Positions 1 through 12,043 of a stretch of 64,000 nt of DNA are shown here, piece after piece. Made by a program: the position numbers and the translations under genes. The stretch's first letter is position 1. Each line of letters starts with the position of its first letter. Location: positions 17,293,001-17,357,000 of the forward strand of contig CM072336.1 in NCBI GenBank assembly GCA_036874045.1, given 5' to 3'. A model generated the notes under the pieces. That model worked only from the letters and a program-made list of their open reading frames with translations, was not told the DNA's origin and did not search any database. This stretch comes from Cymodocea nodosa. Lineage: Eukaryota; Streptophyta; Magnoliopsida; Alismatales; Cymodoceaceae.

Positions 1-2374
1 TTCTGTTGGAAATTTATTCGAAATTATACTGAAACACAGTTTAGACTAAAACAGACTGAACTTTCTGCATTGCATTTATGGAAAAGAAATTTACAACCTA
101 ACCCTACGGTTGTAAGTTCTGAACATGTACCAGAGACATCGGTACAGTCTATCACCTATTATGGAAAGAAGTGGAGACCAATGATCGAAAATGCAAACAG
201 GGAATTACAATCCTTGTATTCCCAACATTATTTTCCCCCAACTATTTTAGATGATATTAAATAGTGTATAAATGAACAAAAAATTGCCATTAGCAAAATG
301 GGCATTCGAAGTGAAGGACAAAGAGTTTATCAACTTAAAATGGCAGGGGTGGAGAGCTTAAAACTCTATATTCCATTATTACCACCTAGGCATCATGGTG
401 AAGGACCATCAAGACCCTAGGTGCCTTTAATAGGAGAAATTAAGATAATTTTAGAACCTCCTGAAACACTACAGACATATAATCGGAAAAAGAAAAAGAT
501 AATTGAATATTTTGGACTAACTGCAGGTGTACAAGGAATATTGTAGCAAAAAGAAGAATTAGTGAAAAATGGAAAACTATGCTCCATTGCAGAAGCTGGA
601 CAAACATTTGTGTCAGGAATCCCAACAAATGTGAACAATATTGGATTACAAGCATATACTCTAAGGTATTGTGTCACATTAGTGCATAATGTATCTTTTA
701 ATACAATGGACAATTTTTCACACAATGCTGCAAGCACATATTCTTTTCCTATGGAAAGAAAGCATGTAGGAAATTTTGATGATACATATACACATGATAT
801 ACAATTTGATGATATTTTTGATGACATAGACATTGAGTTTATGAATTGTGAAGATATTTCATCTGAAGAGGAATGTATAGATATTCTTCCTCTTACTGTA
901 TCTCGAACAAAGACTTTTGAATTTTGGTACAGTTGCTTATACTACACTTCTATATATGGTTAAGTCTGTTACAATATATCGTATACTTGTTGATAAATGT
1001 ATATAATCAACAACATACACAGTTACAAATAGAATATGATTCTACCAATGTCTCACATATACAAATTTCAGAAATACAGGATGATTCTATTTCACAAACA
1101 AATATAGAACATTCTTTTATACAGAGACAATTGTATAGATCAAATATAGATATACATGTTGCTAATATTCAAATTGTTGCTACTAAAATGTTTCCAGAAG
1201 AACAAACAGAAGAATTTCAGTAGATTATTGATACGACAATAACAGATATTTTAGACATTTATACTAGTTTTGATGGAAATTCCATCAGTACTAAAAGATC
1301 TGAAAATATAGATGTTGTTGATAATATTGAAACAAGTCCTAGATCAGAACATCATGACAGGAAAATATCTAATTTTGAACAGAGTTTAAATGAAAATACA
1401 TTATTATTGTTCAGAAATAGTTCTTGTTGTGACAAATTTCAAACATATAAAACTTTTACAGTTTTATATTCAAGACTAGTTAAGTTTGAAGGAATGGCAC
1501 ACATACGAGAACTATTTGAATTTCAAGGCTTGTTGACTCTACTCCACAACAACTAGGCCATCTTGCTATACCCACACTTATCAGTTGTTTTTACTGAAAC
1601 TTAACAGTGGAAGAAGGTATTCCTATTTCTAATATTCAAGACAATGACATATATTTAACTCTAGATTTACTTCATCAAGTGCTTGGTCTGAAAAATGGAG
1701 TTAAATTATTAGAAAGAAAACAAGTTTATCATTTGGGATGGGATATTCAAAGTTTAGCCAAAGGTCCAACTACCAATAAACCATTGACATTACTAAATGA
1801 CTTAAATGGCCAAGCACGTTTTATTGCAAAAATATTGCATGCTACATTGTTTCAGAGGTTTCGTCATGGGGCAGAAGTTGGCAGATGTTGTCTTTATGCT
1901 ACATATGCATTAATAAACCATATACAGGTGAATTGATATGATATTTTTATTTCTCATATCTTACATTTGCAGAGTAAATTATTTTATGATGATACGATTT
2001 TGAGAATTGTGGCAAGTCAAACAGATATTACACCTTAGCCACAGAAAAGATAAAGTCAAGATCTTTCTCTACAAAGGAACTCCAAAAATACCAAGAAGCA
2101 GATACACCTATCCTCAGACAACAACAACATCAGGATTGGCAAACACAGTCACAACAACAATAGCAACAATCCACACAATTTACAGAAACACAGTAACATA
2201 CAGATAAATATAGATACAGACATACATACTGAATTTTTACAGCAACCATCACAAGTTTCTCAAAATGATTTAGATCAAGCATTACTTGATCAGATAAACA
2301 GAGTTAGTACAGAAATTGCAAAGAAAATTTTAGATACTCTGATTGATATTTTTCGAAGACAAAGAGGCTTGTGA
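1..2374 (+). pseudogene. Accessory 3' ORF region with a plant-transposon-protein-like domain
   Basis: A degraded coding region read on the plus strand. The best-preserved stretch, roughly 1480-2010, resembles the C-terminal domain of the long 3' ORF in the Athila copies (for example 18282-18770). Shared blocks include an ELFEFQ start, a V.ITL.LLH..LGLKN-like core, a LLN.LNG.A..IA.IL block and a YA..N.IQ.N end. This matches what I know of the 'putative plant transposon protein' domain (Pfam PF20167) often found in 3' ORFs of plant LTR elements. The N-terminal half (1-1480) is acidic and low in complexity, and I do not recognise it. The function of the domain is unknown. Broken, with many breaks. 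Confidence 0.5.
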
Positions 2375-2596
2375 TTATACAAATTATTTATTACATGATT
2401 TATGTATTATAATTTGTTACCAAAAATATTATGTAAACTGTTTACTACAATTTAATGTTACGTGATTATTTTTCACAGTTTATGTTTAAACAGTTTATGC
2501 TTAATCCATAAATTTTATGTATGTTTGAAACTATCGTTTTGATTAATATATACTTAGTAAGATTTTCTTCCTTACATTTAACTTGCTTAACTTCCT

Positions 2597-2699
2597 AAAG
2601 GGGGAGAAAATAGTTTGTTTACTTTTTTATAATGCCAAAAAGGGAGAGATATAAATTATGTGACTTATTATGTTTTGACATCATCAAAAAGGGGGAGAT
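2597..2699 (+). other. Polypurine tracts preceding the SIRE-like 3' LTR
   Basis: Three purine tracts lie in about 100 bases (about 2597-2610, 2638-2649 and 2686-2699). The last, AAAAAGGGGGAGAT, abuts the LTR start and is the likely plus-strand primer. Multiple PPT-like tracts upstream of the 3' LTR are characteristic of SIRE elements; the same pattern is seen at 12670-13321. Confidence 0.65.
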
Positions 2700-3860
2700 T
2701 ATTAGGTATTTAATTTTGATGATATATACTTTATTAACATTTTTAAATAAGTCTACATAATATTCTCTAAGTATAATAGTTAACAGATTATCAGAAAGTT
2801 TCATTGTTATGTCAGATAAATTAAAGATTTCCGAAGAGTTAGATTTTCGATAATTAAACTTTTGGATAGTTAACGTTTCATTTTTGTCAAATAGTTTATG
2901 TTAAAAACTCGTATAGTTAAGTTATCTGCACGTGTGTTTTTAATGTTTTAAGTTGTCACGTGTTTTCCATGTGCATTCGGTAATGAAAATCGAATAGCTA
3001 GATAATTGTTCGAGTTTTTATACGCATAGATAAATAACTGTTCGAGTTTTATAAAAGGACTAATGAACAGATAAGTTTCTTTGTTTAGTCACGTGTTTTG
3101 CAGGTGTAAAAACTCGAAGAGTTAAAGGATAAGTGTTCGAGTTTTTACAGGACTTAAAGGATAAGTGTTCGACTAAATCGAAAACTTAGAAGATATTCTA
3201 CAAGACTCCAGGATGATAAAGTTTCGATGTATCTACGAGTGGAGATTGTGAAAACTAAAAAAGATAGTAATTTGGATTAAAGAGAAAATTAGTACGTAGA
3301 TTATGGATTATGGATTGTGGATCAAGTGGATGAACATGTTGAACGTAAAAGACAACAGAGTTCGACTACAAATAGAGAGTACGAGCTACATTACAGCAAG
3401 GGGATCCTAATCTCAAAAACCAAGTCTGAATATTCAATCTGGATCCCTAACTGAAAAGTTAGGTTTGAATATTCATATTCTGAAAAATTCTCCAACATCA
3501 AAAGAAGTTTGAAATTCCAAGCAATTTCAGAAAATGAGCTGCAAACGTAAGAAGTCTGGAAATTCGACAACTGAAGAAGAAGAGATACAAAAGCTGAGCA
3601 AAGACAAAGAAAGATCAGGTTTTATACAATTCGAAATTAGTTTTCAATAAGAGCTTTATTGTTATATTCGAATTGTATATCAAACATTTCTATATCAAAA
3701 CCTTCAAGAAGGGAATTGAGCTGAAAAAATATTGTAAATTCTATTTTTAAATAAAGAATAGAATTTCATTTATGAGTGTTTTGTACTCTTGTTTTATCCG
3801 CTAGTATTTAATTACTAAAGACACAATTCACCCCCCTCTTGTGATACAGATGATCCTACA
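2700..3860 (+). repeat. 3' LTR of the SIRE-like element (1161 bp)
   Basis: Starts TATTAGG directly after the PPT and ends GATCCTACA, close to the TGTTAGG...CCTAACA ends of the related element at 8678-15113. The U3 part (about 2820-3180) holds short inverted repeats built from GAGTTA, TAACT and CGAGTTTTT arms. A decayed copy of the same LTR family lies at about 61385-62150. After 3860 the Athila sequence resumes with ATGGTCA, matching the uninterrupted relative. Confidence 0.7.
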
Positions 3861-6271
3861 ATGGTCAACTTAGAATGTGTAATATGTTGAGAGATAAGGA
3901 AGTTTGGGATAGGTATGACAGACTAGAGTGTAGCTTAGAGCAAAACATGGACAAATTAAAACAATTTATGTATCAGCAATAAAAAGTCAACCAATTAAAC
4001 TGTAAGGAAGCATATCTAGAACCTAAAATTGATATCATTTATAAAACTGAAAAAACCATAATGAAAATTGAATGCAATGAGATTAGATGACCTAGAAAGA
4101 AAACTAAAAGTATTGGACAAATATACAATGAAATTACAAGTTATGCAATAGGACAATGTTTGGATTAAAATGTTGCATATTTTTATAGGATCTTATTGGT
4201 TAAATATATATACATGAGATTTATTAAAGTTATATTATGCATTTATTTCATTATTTAACCAATAAGAACCAATCCCCATTTTATATAGTTAAAAGTAGGA
4301 AATTATTTCGAACATGCATCATTTATGAATTTTATGGATGACTTGATATTTTGATGTATTTATTGTTGTGAAAAGTTTATAATTCAATTGAAGATCATAG
4401 AAATTGAAGATTGGAGAAAGAAAATCAAGTGGGATTTAATCCCAATCGTTGAATCAAAGATGGATCTCCAAACTTGGAAACTCTCTCTATAAAAGAGAGT
4501 GATGCACGTCTAGGTCTTCTCTCTTGGAGTTTTTTTGTTTTCCATCTCCAACACCACCAGCTGTCACCCCCTCTTGGAGCTCCATGTCTTGAAGCAAGGA
4601 AGGAGAACGCTGGTCATTCCACCACATCTCTTCAACTCGGATCTCATCATCTTCATTCCATAAGTCATCTCCAACGTGAAAGCCTTCATCCCACATCTTG
4701 GAGGAGGGACGTCCACCACTACAAGGGTTCTCTTCTTCATTTGTGAGGTTCCACAAATCGTTTCTCCCCTTTCCCCTCTTCTTTGGCTTCAGATGTATCA
4801 CTTTTTATCATGTTTCACATAGGTAGTTATTTATGTTCTTAGTTTTCATTGTAATAGGGTAAAAGTAGAAAACAAATTCGTTGTTGTTTGTTTGTTCCTT
4901 TTTGAATCCGTGAATCTTTGTTCTTTTCATCTGAAAATCATAAAAACAGGTGCTGTTATTGATATATATTCATATATTGTTGTTTGTTGATGTTGAAATC
5001 TGGATATTACATTCTGTTATGCATGAAACAACATAGAATTCATTGAAGGTTGTGCATGTTGTTTGCAGATTTGCAGTTTTGTTGATCTGTTATTATTTCG
5101 AGAGTTCATATGCATTCTGGAGCGATTCTGTTTAATTGAAAATTCTGAAAAAAATCTTAATCGTGCTATTATAAGCCTTCTGTGATTTTGTAAAATTTCA
5201 TAGCAAGCCGAGAAGATTTGTTGCCATTTTGAAGCCATAACTCTATCAAGCACAGAATTCGGTCTGAGACTCTTTTGTCGTGATTGTAACGTATTTTTTT
5301 CACAACTCAGATAGCATAAAAATTCGAATAAATATTTCATTAATATCTACATTCTGTCTATTTTGCAACGCATCTGATTTTGTAATTTTTAGTTGAGTAA
5401 TTCTGGATTTATAAGGTTTTTAATATACTGTTGGTAACGCGCAGAAGTTTCCAATTTTATGCATCATTTTCAATCCCTGAATTTTCAGTCATACCATTCG
5501 TGCGTTTTTAAGTGTGAAAATTTTTATCTGAAGTTCACATTAACAGATCTGATTGAGATTAAATTTTCAGTCTAATCTGTTGATTGGTCGATAAATTAAA
5601 AATCCGTGGACTTACCTTTCTTATAGTCTAATCTATTTTTGGAAAGTATTTGCTTACCATATTCTTGTAATTAGAATCCTAGATTATCCCCATTTCTCTG
5701 TGGTTCAACCTGTACTTGCCGACTTACTTCATTGGATGCCGTGCACTTGCAGTTTATAAATTTAAAACTTCCAAAATATCCAAACAGACAATACAAATGA
5801 AAATTATAATGTTATAGATCTACATAATTTGCAAGATATACAAACAAAAGAAAACACCAATGCAAGAGAATTTAAAGAATGCAATTTAAAACTAAAAACA
5901 GTTGAAGATCATAATCACAAAAATGATATACAATAACATCAAAAAAGTAACGAAAATCTGGAAGATGTATATATAACATTAAGATCTGGAACTGATATAC
6001 CATCAAGAATTCAAAACAAAAATAATATAAAGGTGGATAAGAACAAAATTCAAATGATAATGAAAATGTAATATCTGAAAATATAGAAATTAATGAAGAA
6101 AAATTTGAATCTACAAATGAGACTAAAAATTATTAAAAAAATCAAATGAAAGAAAAATAATTTTTTAAATCACAATCATTAGCACCCTATCTTAAAAGAT
6201 TACAACAAATATTTCCTGAAAAATAAAAAAAAATTAGAGAAATTTTTGAAAAAGTACAAGTTAACATTACA
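3861..6271 (+). pseudogene. Athila copy A gag-linker region before protease
   Basis: Lysine- and glutamate-rich coding remnant, matching base by base the region 47570-48060 in copy C. In copy C it follows a CCHC zinc knuckle that sits directly after the PBS. It ends in a TLRSG-type block (about 5980-5995), the usual linker just before Athila protease. A solo LTR splits it at 4157-5786. No capsid domain is seen here; the family's capsid ORF is 3' of integrase instead. Broken, with several breaks. Confidence 0.6.
4157..5786 (+). repeat. Solo LTR, gypsy type (1630 bp), TSD GACAA
   Basis: Insertion relative to the uninterrupted homologue near 47870. It has 9-bp inverted termini TGTTTGGAT/ATCCAAACA and a perfect 5-bp target-site duplication, GACAA (4152-4156 and 5787-5791). 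Its last 90 bases (CTGTGGTTCAACCTGTACTT, then a GTGCACTTGCAG block) resemble the ends of the Athila LTRs in this window, so a related Ty3/gypsy family is likely. There is no internal domain, hence a solo LTR. Open frames inside it on both strands look incidental. Confidence 0.8.
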
Positions 6272-7099
6272 TTGTTAGATTTATTTCAGAAAATGCCACC
6301 TTGTGCTAAATTTCTTAAAGATTGGTGTACTAAGAAAAGAGAGCGAAAAGTTTTAAGGAAAGTCTTTTTAGCTGAGCAAAGTAGTTCCCTATTTCTGCCA
6401 CAAATTCCTAAAAAGTTATCTGATCTTGGATTCCCTGTTATATCATGCACCATTGGAAATACCATTCTAGAAAGAACCTTAATAGACCTAGGTGCAGGTA
6501 TAAATGTTATGCCAAGTGATATATTTGCATCCTTAGGATTAGAAGGCTTAATCTCTACTAGAACTGTTATTCAATTAGCTGATAGAAGTATAAGATACCC
6601 TAGAGGAAAAATAGAGGATGTCTTAATTAAAATCAAAAACTTCATATATCCTATTGATATTATAATTTTGGATTCCCAACAAATTAAGCATAAAAATAGT
6701 GATACATCTTTAATTTTGGGAAGACCATTTTTAGCAACATCAGTGGCTGTTATTAATTGTAAAATAGGAGTAATGAAGTTAGCATATGGTAATGAGGATA
6801 CTCAATTAAACATTTTCAAACCAAAAAAGTTTGAGGAGTTAGAAATGTCCTTACATACCATAGATTTTTTTGAGGATGAAGAAGATATGCTAAATGATGT
6901 GATTCAAGAAGAGTTAAATAGGCAACTCAATTCTCAAAGTTTAAAGGAAAGTGAAAGCATAAATATAGAAGGAGATCAGAAAGAAATTAATTTAGAAAAT
7001 GATGATGTTCGATTAGGAGTTCTAACTTCTGATGGGCAACAATTAGAATTAAAACCTTTACTTCCTGAATTAACCTATATATTTCTGGAAGAAAAATGA
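6272..7099 (+). pseudogene. Athila copy A protease region (retropepsin)
   Basis: An open stretch of 275 residues. About residues 50-185 form an aspartic protease fold: the active-site block DLGAGINVMP near residues 72-81, then QLADRSIRYPRG, a hydrophobic PIDIIILD strand, and the ILGRPFLA motif that closes the domain. Upstream, the LLDLFQKMPPCAKFLK stretch is the normal Athila lead-in to protease. In the family this enzyme matures the Gag-Pol polyprotein inside virus-like particles. It was presumably read as part of one pol frame with the RT that follows. Confidence 0.85.
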
Positions 7100-7990
7100 A
7101 CATGTCCAATCATTATTGCTTCAGATTTAAAAGATGATCAAATTGCTAAATTAAAAAATGTAGTAAAAACTTATAAAGAAGCAATAGGATAGACTATGAT
7201 TGATATAAAAGGGTTAAGTCCAACTTTATGCTGTCACCATATATATTTAGAAAAGAATGCTAAACCTATTAGAATTCCTAAGAGGAGATTAAATCCAAAC
7301 CTTAAAGAAGTAGTCAGGAAGGAAATAGTGAAATTGTTAGACAATGACATAATTTATCCGATTTCTAATAGCTCATGGGTTAGTCCAATCCATGTAGTTC
7401 CCAAGAAATTAGGATTAACAGTAATTAGGAATGAAAGTCAGGACTTGATACCTATTAGAATTCAGTCAAGTTGGAGAGTGTGTATAGACTTTAGAAAGTT
7501 GAATGTTGTAACTAGGAAAGATCATTTTCCCTTACCTTTTATAGATCAAATGCTAGAGAAATTATCTAGGCAAGAATATTTTTGTCTCCTAGACGAGTAT
7601 TCAAGATATAACCAAGTTCCAGTAGCATTAGAGGATCAAGAGAAAATAACTTTCACCTACCTTAATGGAACTTATGCTTTTAAGAGAATGTCATTCGAAT
7701 TATGCAATGCACTAGCCACCTTTCAAAGGTGTATGCAAGGCATATTCACTAGAATGATTGAAGATTTTTTAGAAATATTAATGGATGATTTTACTATTTA
7801 TGGAACTTCATATGAAGTGTGTTTAAACAATTTAGACCAAGTATTAAAATGTTGTGTTGAAAAAAAATCTGGTTCTAAATTGGGAAAAATGTCACTTCAT
7901 GGTTAATCACAGAATCATCTTAGGTCATGTTGTTTCAAAGAATGGGTTGGAAGTAGATAAAGCTAAAATAGAAGTAATTTCTAATCTACG
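7100..7990 (+). pseudogene. Athila copy A reverse transcriptase
   Basis: Ty3/gypsy RT. Visible blocks in order: a PIRIPKRRLNP lead-in, WVSPIHVVPKK, WRVCIDFRKLN, KDHFPLPFIDQMLEKL, an LLD..S.YNQ block holding the first catalytic aspartate, ITFTYLNGTYAFKRM, ATFQRCM, and LMDDFTIYG carrying the catalytic Asp pair. Block spacing and wording match the Athila branch closely. The enzyme would copy element RNA into cDNA. The region is part of a broken pol. Confidence 0.9.
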
Positions 7991-8330
7991 AGAACCTAAA
8001 TTAGTAAAAGATACTCAAGTTAATTATACAACTACTGAAAAAGAACTGCTAGCTGTTGTGTTTGCCTTAGAGAAGTTTAGATCATATCTGATTGGAGCTA
8101 AAGTAATAGTATACGCGGATCATTCAGCTTTAAAACACCTAATTGCAAAGAAAGAGACTAAACCTAGATTGATCCGATGGATATTATTATTACAAGAATT
8201 TGATCAAGAAATTAAAGATAAAAAAGGTTGTGAGAATGTAGTAGCAGATCATTTATCAAGATTACAAATAAAAAAATCAAATATTGAAATTAAGGATAAT
8301 TTTCCTGATGAACAGTTAATGACCATCAAC
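7991..8330 (+). pseudogene. Athila copy A RNase H
   Basis: RNase H-like domain directly after RT. It shows [19 protein letters not shown] (acidic active-site block), [24 protein letters not shown] and the closing ADHLSRL block, which are standard for Ty3/gypsy RNase H. Its role is removal of RNA from the RNA:cDNA hybrid and generation of the plus-strand primer at the PPT. The domain is shorter at its front than usual. Confidence 0.85.
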
Positions 8331-8677
8331 ACAATGCCTTGGTATGCAGACATACTTAATTACTTAGTTACTAGTTTAACACCTAAGGATTGGAATAGAC
8401 AAGATAAGAAATTGTTTTTCTCAAGAGTAAAATATTACTATTGGGAAGACTCATACTTATTTAAGAAATGTCCTAATCTGGTTTTAAAGAGGTTTGTTCC
8501 AAAAACTGAATATCAGAGCATATTGACTTTTTGTCATGACTAAGCATGTGGAAGGCATTTTGGTTCGGGGAAAACTACTGTAAAAATTCTATAATGTGGA
8601 TTTTATTGGCCAACACTATTCAAGGATGCTCATAAACATTGCTTAAGTTGTTTAAGATGTCAACAAATAGGAAGAAT
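8331..8677 (+). pseudogene. Athila copy A integrase, N-terminal (zinc-binding) part
   Basis: Linker plus the His2Cys2 zinc-binding module of integrase: the first His in a CHD context, the second in GRHFG, and the two Cys in the LSCLRCQQ block just before 8677. GFYWPTLFKDAH is the conserved Athila core of this module. Coding sequence is interrupted here by the pol-less SIRE-like insertion and resumes at 15114. Confidence 0.85.
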
Positions 8678-10467
8678 TGTTAGGACCCTAGTATTTTGAT
8701 AATGCAAAACCTATGTGAGGAAACATATTGTATTTCACAATTAAGTTAGTGCAGCATTAGATCAGAAGACAGATAGAACAAATTCCATGTAGATGAACAG
8801 ATGGAGAAGTTTCCAAATAATACTACCTTAAAGTTACAGGAAAATCGGACAGTTACAGGTCTGAAGAGTAAGTTTAAAGCAGCAGCAATACTATCGGACA
8901 GTTAGTAGAATAACTATCCGAAATTGTAAAGCCCTTCGAAGAGTTATTATATCAGACAGTTAAGTTGATTGAATGATCGGATAGTTAAGGAGTTAACTAT
9001 CCGGAAGTATAAAGGACTTTTCGGAGAGTTACAGGTATAACTATCCGAAAGTTAAGTCATTCAATAAACCATGTGCAGAAATATAGAACGGAAGCTTAAA
9101 GGACTTGTCGGAGAGTTAGATAACTATCCGAGTTTTCTTTTCGGAGAGTTAGATAACTATTCGAGTTTTTCGGTAAGTTACAGGCATAACTTTCCAGAAC
9201 TTAAGTTATTTTATTACGCACGTGCAAAATGGAGAAGCCAGCAGTTGAAAGCTTAAAATGGAAAATCGGAGGGTTAGAAAGATAACTATCCGAAATTTCA
9301 AGAGAGTTTCGGTGAGTTACAGTTTAACTATCCGAAACTTAAGTTAGTGATTTTCCCACGTGTAGAATTCCAGACAGATGTTCAGATGGGTTTTTCGGAG
9401 AGTTAGAAAGATAACTATCCGAAATCTCAAGAGAATTTCGGTGAGTTATGGCTTAACTATCCGAAACTTAAGTTATGTTTTTATGCACATGCAATTTTGA
9501 AGGAACAACTATTAGAGGCTTAAATGAAAGTTCGATAAGTTACAATAGTTAACTATCCGAAAATTAGGAGCTCTTTCGATAAGTTAAATACAAGACTCTG
9601 AACACTTAACTTTACACGTGAGCAACTTAAAATCCTCACGTGACTTAGAGAACAGAACATGAGTGATGAATCAGCAAGTTATGGATGCTTTTCGGTAAGT
9701 TATTTTTATAATCATCCAGAAGCCTGAGATTTTCGGAAGGTTATTTACTGAATATCAGACAGAACGGTAACTTACCATATTTAGGTCTGATTATTTAGTA
9801 AGTACAACAGAATACATCTGTTGGAAGAAAATATGATCGTTGTACATATCAAGTATATATGCAAGATACAGACAACGGATTTAGATAGCGTTTTGCTCAT
9901 ATACATACAAAGATACAGTATACATTGCAGATCAATTACTGATATAGAAGAAGCTCAAATTCAGTTCAACAAAGAATCGATTGAAAGCTGGATTTACAAG
10001 AAGATTCTTAATGCTCTCCATGTGCTGAAAGTCTGATCCAAGAAGGATCATTTGGTTCATGGCTTCAACCTAAAAGCTACATTCAGTTGTTGGTTTGGGT
10101 TTCGACCTGAAAACTCAAGAGGTTGGTTTTCTAGTGTTTATACCTGAAAACTTCTAAGTGTTGGTTTTCTAGAGTTTATACCTGAAAACTTCTATGTGGT
10201 TGGTTCTTGCTTCGACCTGAAAGCAAGTGTATAAGTGTTGAGACACTTAGTGAAGCCCAAGTGACCCTTGGGGGTGGACTAGCCTAGTTGGTGAAATACC
10301 TAAAATTCTCTTGTGTTTCTTACCTTTATTTCTGCTGTGCATGATATTGTTATCTATTTATTACTTGTGCAAACTGATTAATCAAATTAGTTAGTAAAGT
10401 GAAAAATAGGCTTTTATTCACACTATTCTCCATTCACCCCCTCTGGTGAAGCCTATCGATCCTAACA
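8678..10467 (+). repeat. 5' LTR of the pol-less SIRE-like element (1790 bp)
   Basis: Begins TGTTAGGACC and ends GATCCTAACA. Its U3 (about 8885-9755) is a chain of about a dozen 30-40-bp imperfect inverted repeats, with arms of the form TTCGGAGAGTTA and TAACTATCCGAA separated by 3-12 bases, interspersed with CACGTG-type motifs. The tail CCATTCACCCCCTCTGG is typical of SIRE-like LTRs. Confidence 0.9.
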
Positions 10468-10469
10468 AT

Positions 10470-10481
10470 TGGTATCAGAGC
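10470..10481 (+). promoter_or_regulatory. Primer-binding site, initiator tRNA-Met type
   Basis: TGGTATCAGAGC begins 2 bases after the 5' LTR and complements the 3' end of initiator tRNA-Met, the usual primer for Ty1/copia elements. Confidence 0.9.
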
Positions 10482-10519
10482 AAGTTGATCTCTTTTTATA
10501 AATTTAACCATCTAAGATC

Positions 10520-12043
10520 ATGGAATCTTTTCACAGAGAGGGTGAGAACATCCATCGTCCTCCCCCGTTTGATGCTATTAATTATAATTACTGGAAAAAC
10601 AGGATGGAATGTTTCCTCAAAAGCTCAGATGTGAGTTTATGGAAAATGGTTATTCTAGGAACACCTATTTCACCTAGTCATGAGGATGACTGGATTGAGG
10701 AGGATGAGAGAATCATCCAAATGGATGCTCGAGGGTTGAATATTATTTACTATGCCTTATCTATTGAACATTATAATAAAGTTTCAGTTTGTAAATCTGT
10801 TCACGAGGCTTAGAACACTCTTCAAATAACCTTTGAAGGAACCAGCCAAGTGAAAGACACTAAAATAAGCATTTTACTCAGAAAGCTTGAATTATTTAAA
10901 ATGCTTGATGATGAAACTATCACTGATATGTTTTCAAGATTCACTGAGATTATTAATGGCTTAAGAGGTTTGGGAAAGGAATTTTCTATCCGTGAACAGG
11001 TACAGAAAATCCTCAGAAGCTTGATTGTGCAATGGAAGCAAAAATCCACATTGATACAAGATTCCAAAGACCTCAACAAATACTCAATAGAGGATCTAAT
11101 GGGCAACCTACTGGCCCATGAAGTTCAAATGAAGGAATGAAAAGTTGAGGAAGGTAATGGTAAAAAGAAAACTGAAGCAAAGAAAGAACTAGCCTTTCCA
11201 TCAACATAGGAACTTCAAAGCTCGGATGATGATGAAGTTGTGCTATTGGCTAGAAAATTCAGAAAATGGATGAAGAAAAAGAATCATGCTAGCACATCAA
11301 AAAGCAATGCACCAATATGCTTTAAATGCAAGAAGTAGGGACATATACAACCTGATTGTCCACTGCAACAAGAAGAAGAAAAAGAAATGAAGAAGAAGGA
11401 GAGGAGCTACAAAAAGAAAAAGGCATTGAAGGCTGCTTGGGATGACAGTAGTTCTTCTAGTAGCTCATCTAATTCAGATGAAGAGGTACCAGTAAATGTG
11501 TGCTATACAGCACAAGAGGTATGTTCCACTTCATCTCAAAGTGATTCTGACGTAGACAATGATAATCTAGATGTAAATATTCTTTTGTCTACTGTTGATA
11601 GTTTATATGTTAAATGCAAAAAGTATAAAAAGGAAATTAAGCATTTAACTACATGTTTAAAAGAAGCACATATTGAACTTGAAAATCTGCATGTTGAAGA
11701 TAGGAAATGCTATAATGATGAACTGATAAATGAAAATGAAAAATTGAAATCTGAAAAATACTATGCATAAATTTACCAATGGACAGAAAGGATTAAATCA
11801 AATCATTGGTTCTCAAAGATACAGTTCTAATAAACTTGGCCTAGGGTATGCTACTCCACATGAAATACCCTACTGTGGTGGTGTTATCCGATCTTATAGA
11901 GATGGTACAACAGTGTTTGCCATCAAAAGAATATCTGGTTCAATGTGGCTACCAAAAGGCAATAAATGAAATATTGTTAGGACTAACACTTATGGACCCA
12001 AGAAAGTATGGGTACCAAAATCTATTTCTATTTGATTTACAGG
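10520..12043 (+). pseudogene. Gag of the pol-less SIRE-like element
   Basis: Copia-type gag. The N-terminus has FDAINYNYWKNRMECFL (the DUF4219/UBN2-type start). A helical UBN2-like core follows, with LLRKLELFKMLDDETITDMF and a short LGKEF...KILRSL block. Next come a CCHC knuckle (CFKCKK...GHIQPDC, about 11318-11361), a serine-rich acidic stretch, and a coiled coil (about 11590-11760). The end, GPKKVWVPK, normally precedes protease in SIRE-like elements, but here it runs straight into non-coding sequence. Gag would form the particle shell and bind RNA. Broken, with a few breaks. Confidence 0.85.

Larger units (their letters stand above)
1..3860 (+). mobile_element. Right part of a SIRE/Maximus-like Ty1/copia element
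   Basis: What is visible is the 3' portion of an LTR element whose left part lies outside the window: an accessory ORF region (1-2374), a purine-rich stretch with three PPT-like tracts, and a 3' LTR (2700-3860). The LTR tail, with CAATTCACCCCCCTCTTG followed by GATCCTACA, and the repeated AAAGGGGGAGA tracts are typical of the SIRE lineage. That is knowledge of the family; no reverse transcriptase is visible here to confirm it. The element sits inside Athila copy A: gypsy sequence resumes at 3861, exactly where the uninterrupted relative near 47562 continues. The element is a broken fossil with many breaks. Confidence 0.7.

Noticed and set aside
4474-4801. Overlapping open frames on both strands of 4474-4801
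   Set aside because: They lie inside the solo LTR 4157-5786 (R/U5-like part), are short, have no recognisable domain, and each is the shadow of the other.
8885-9755. Array of regularly repeated units that might be mistaken for a CRISPR or satellite array
   Set aside because: Units are imperfect inverted repeats with variable spacing inside an LTR with a clear TSD; the window is plant nuclear DNA.
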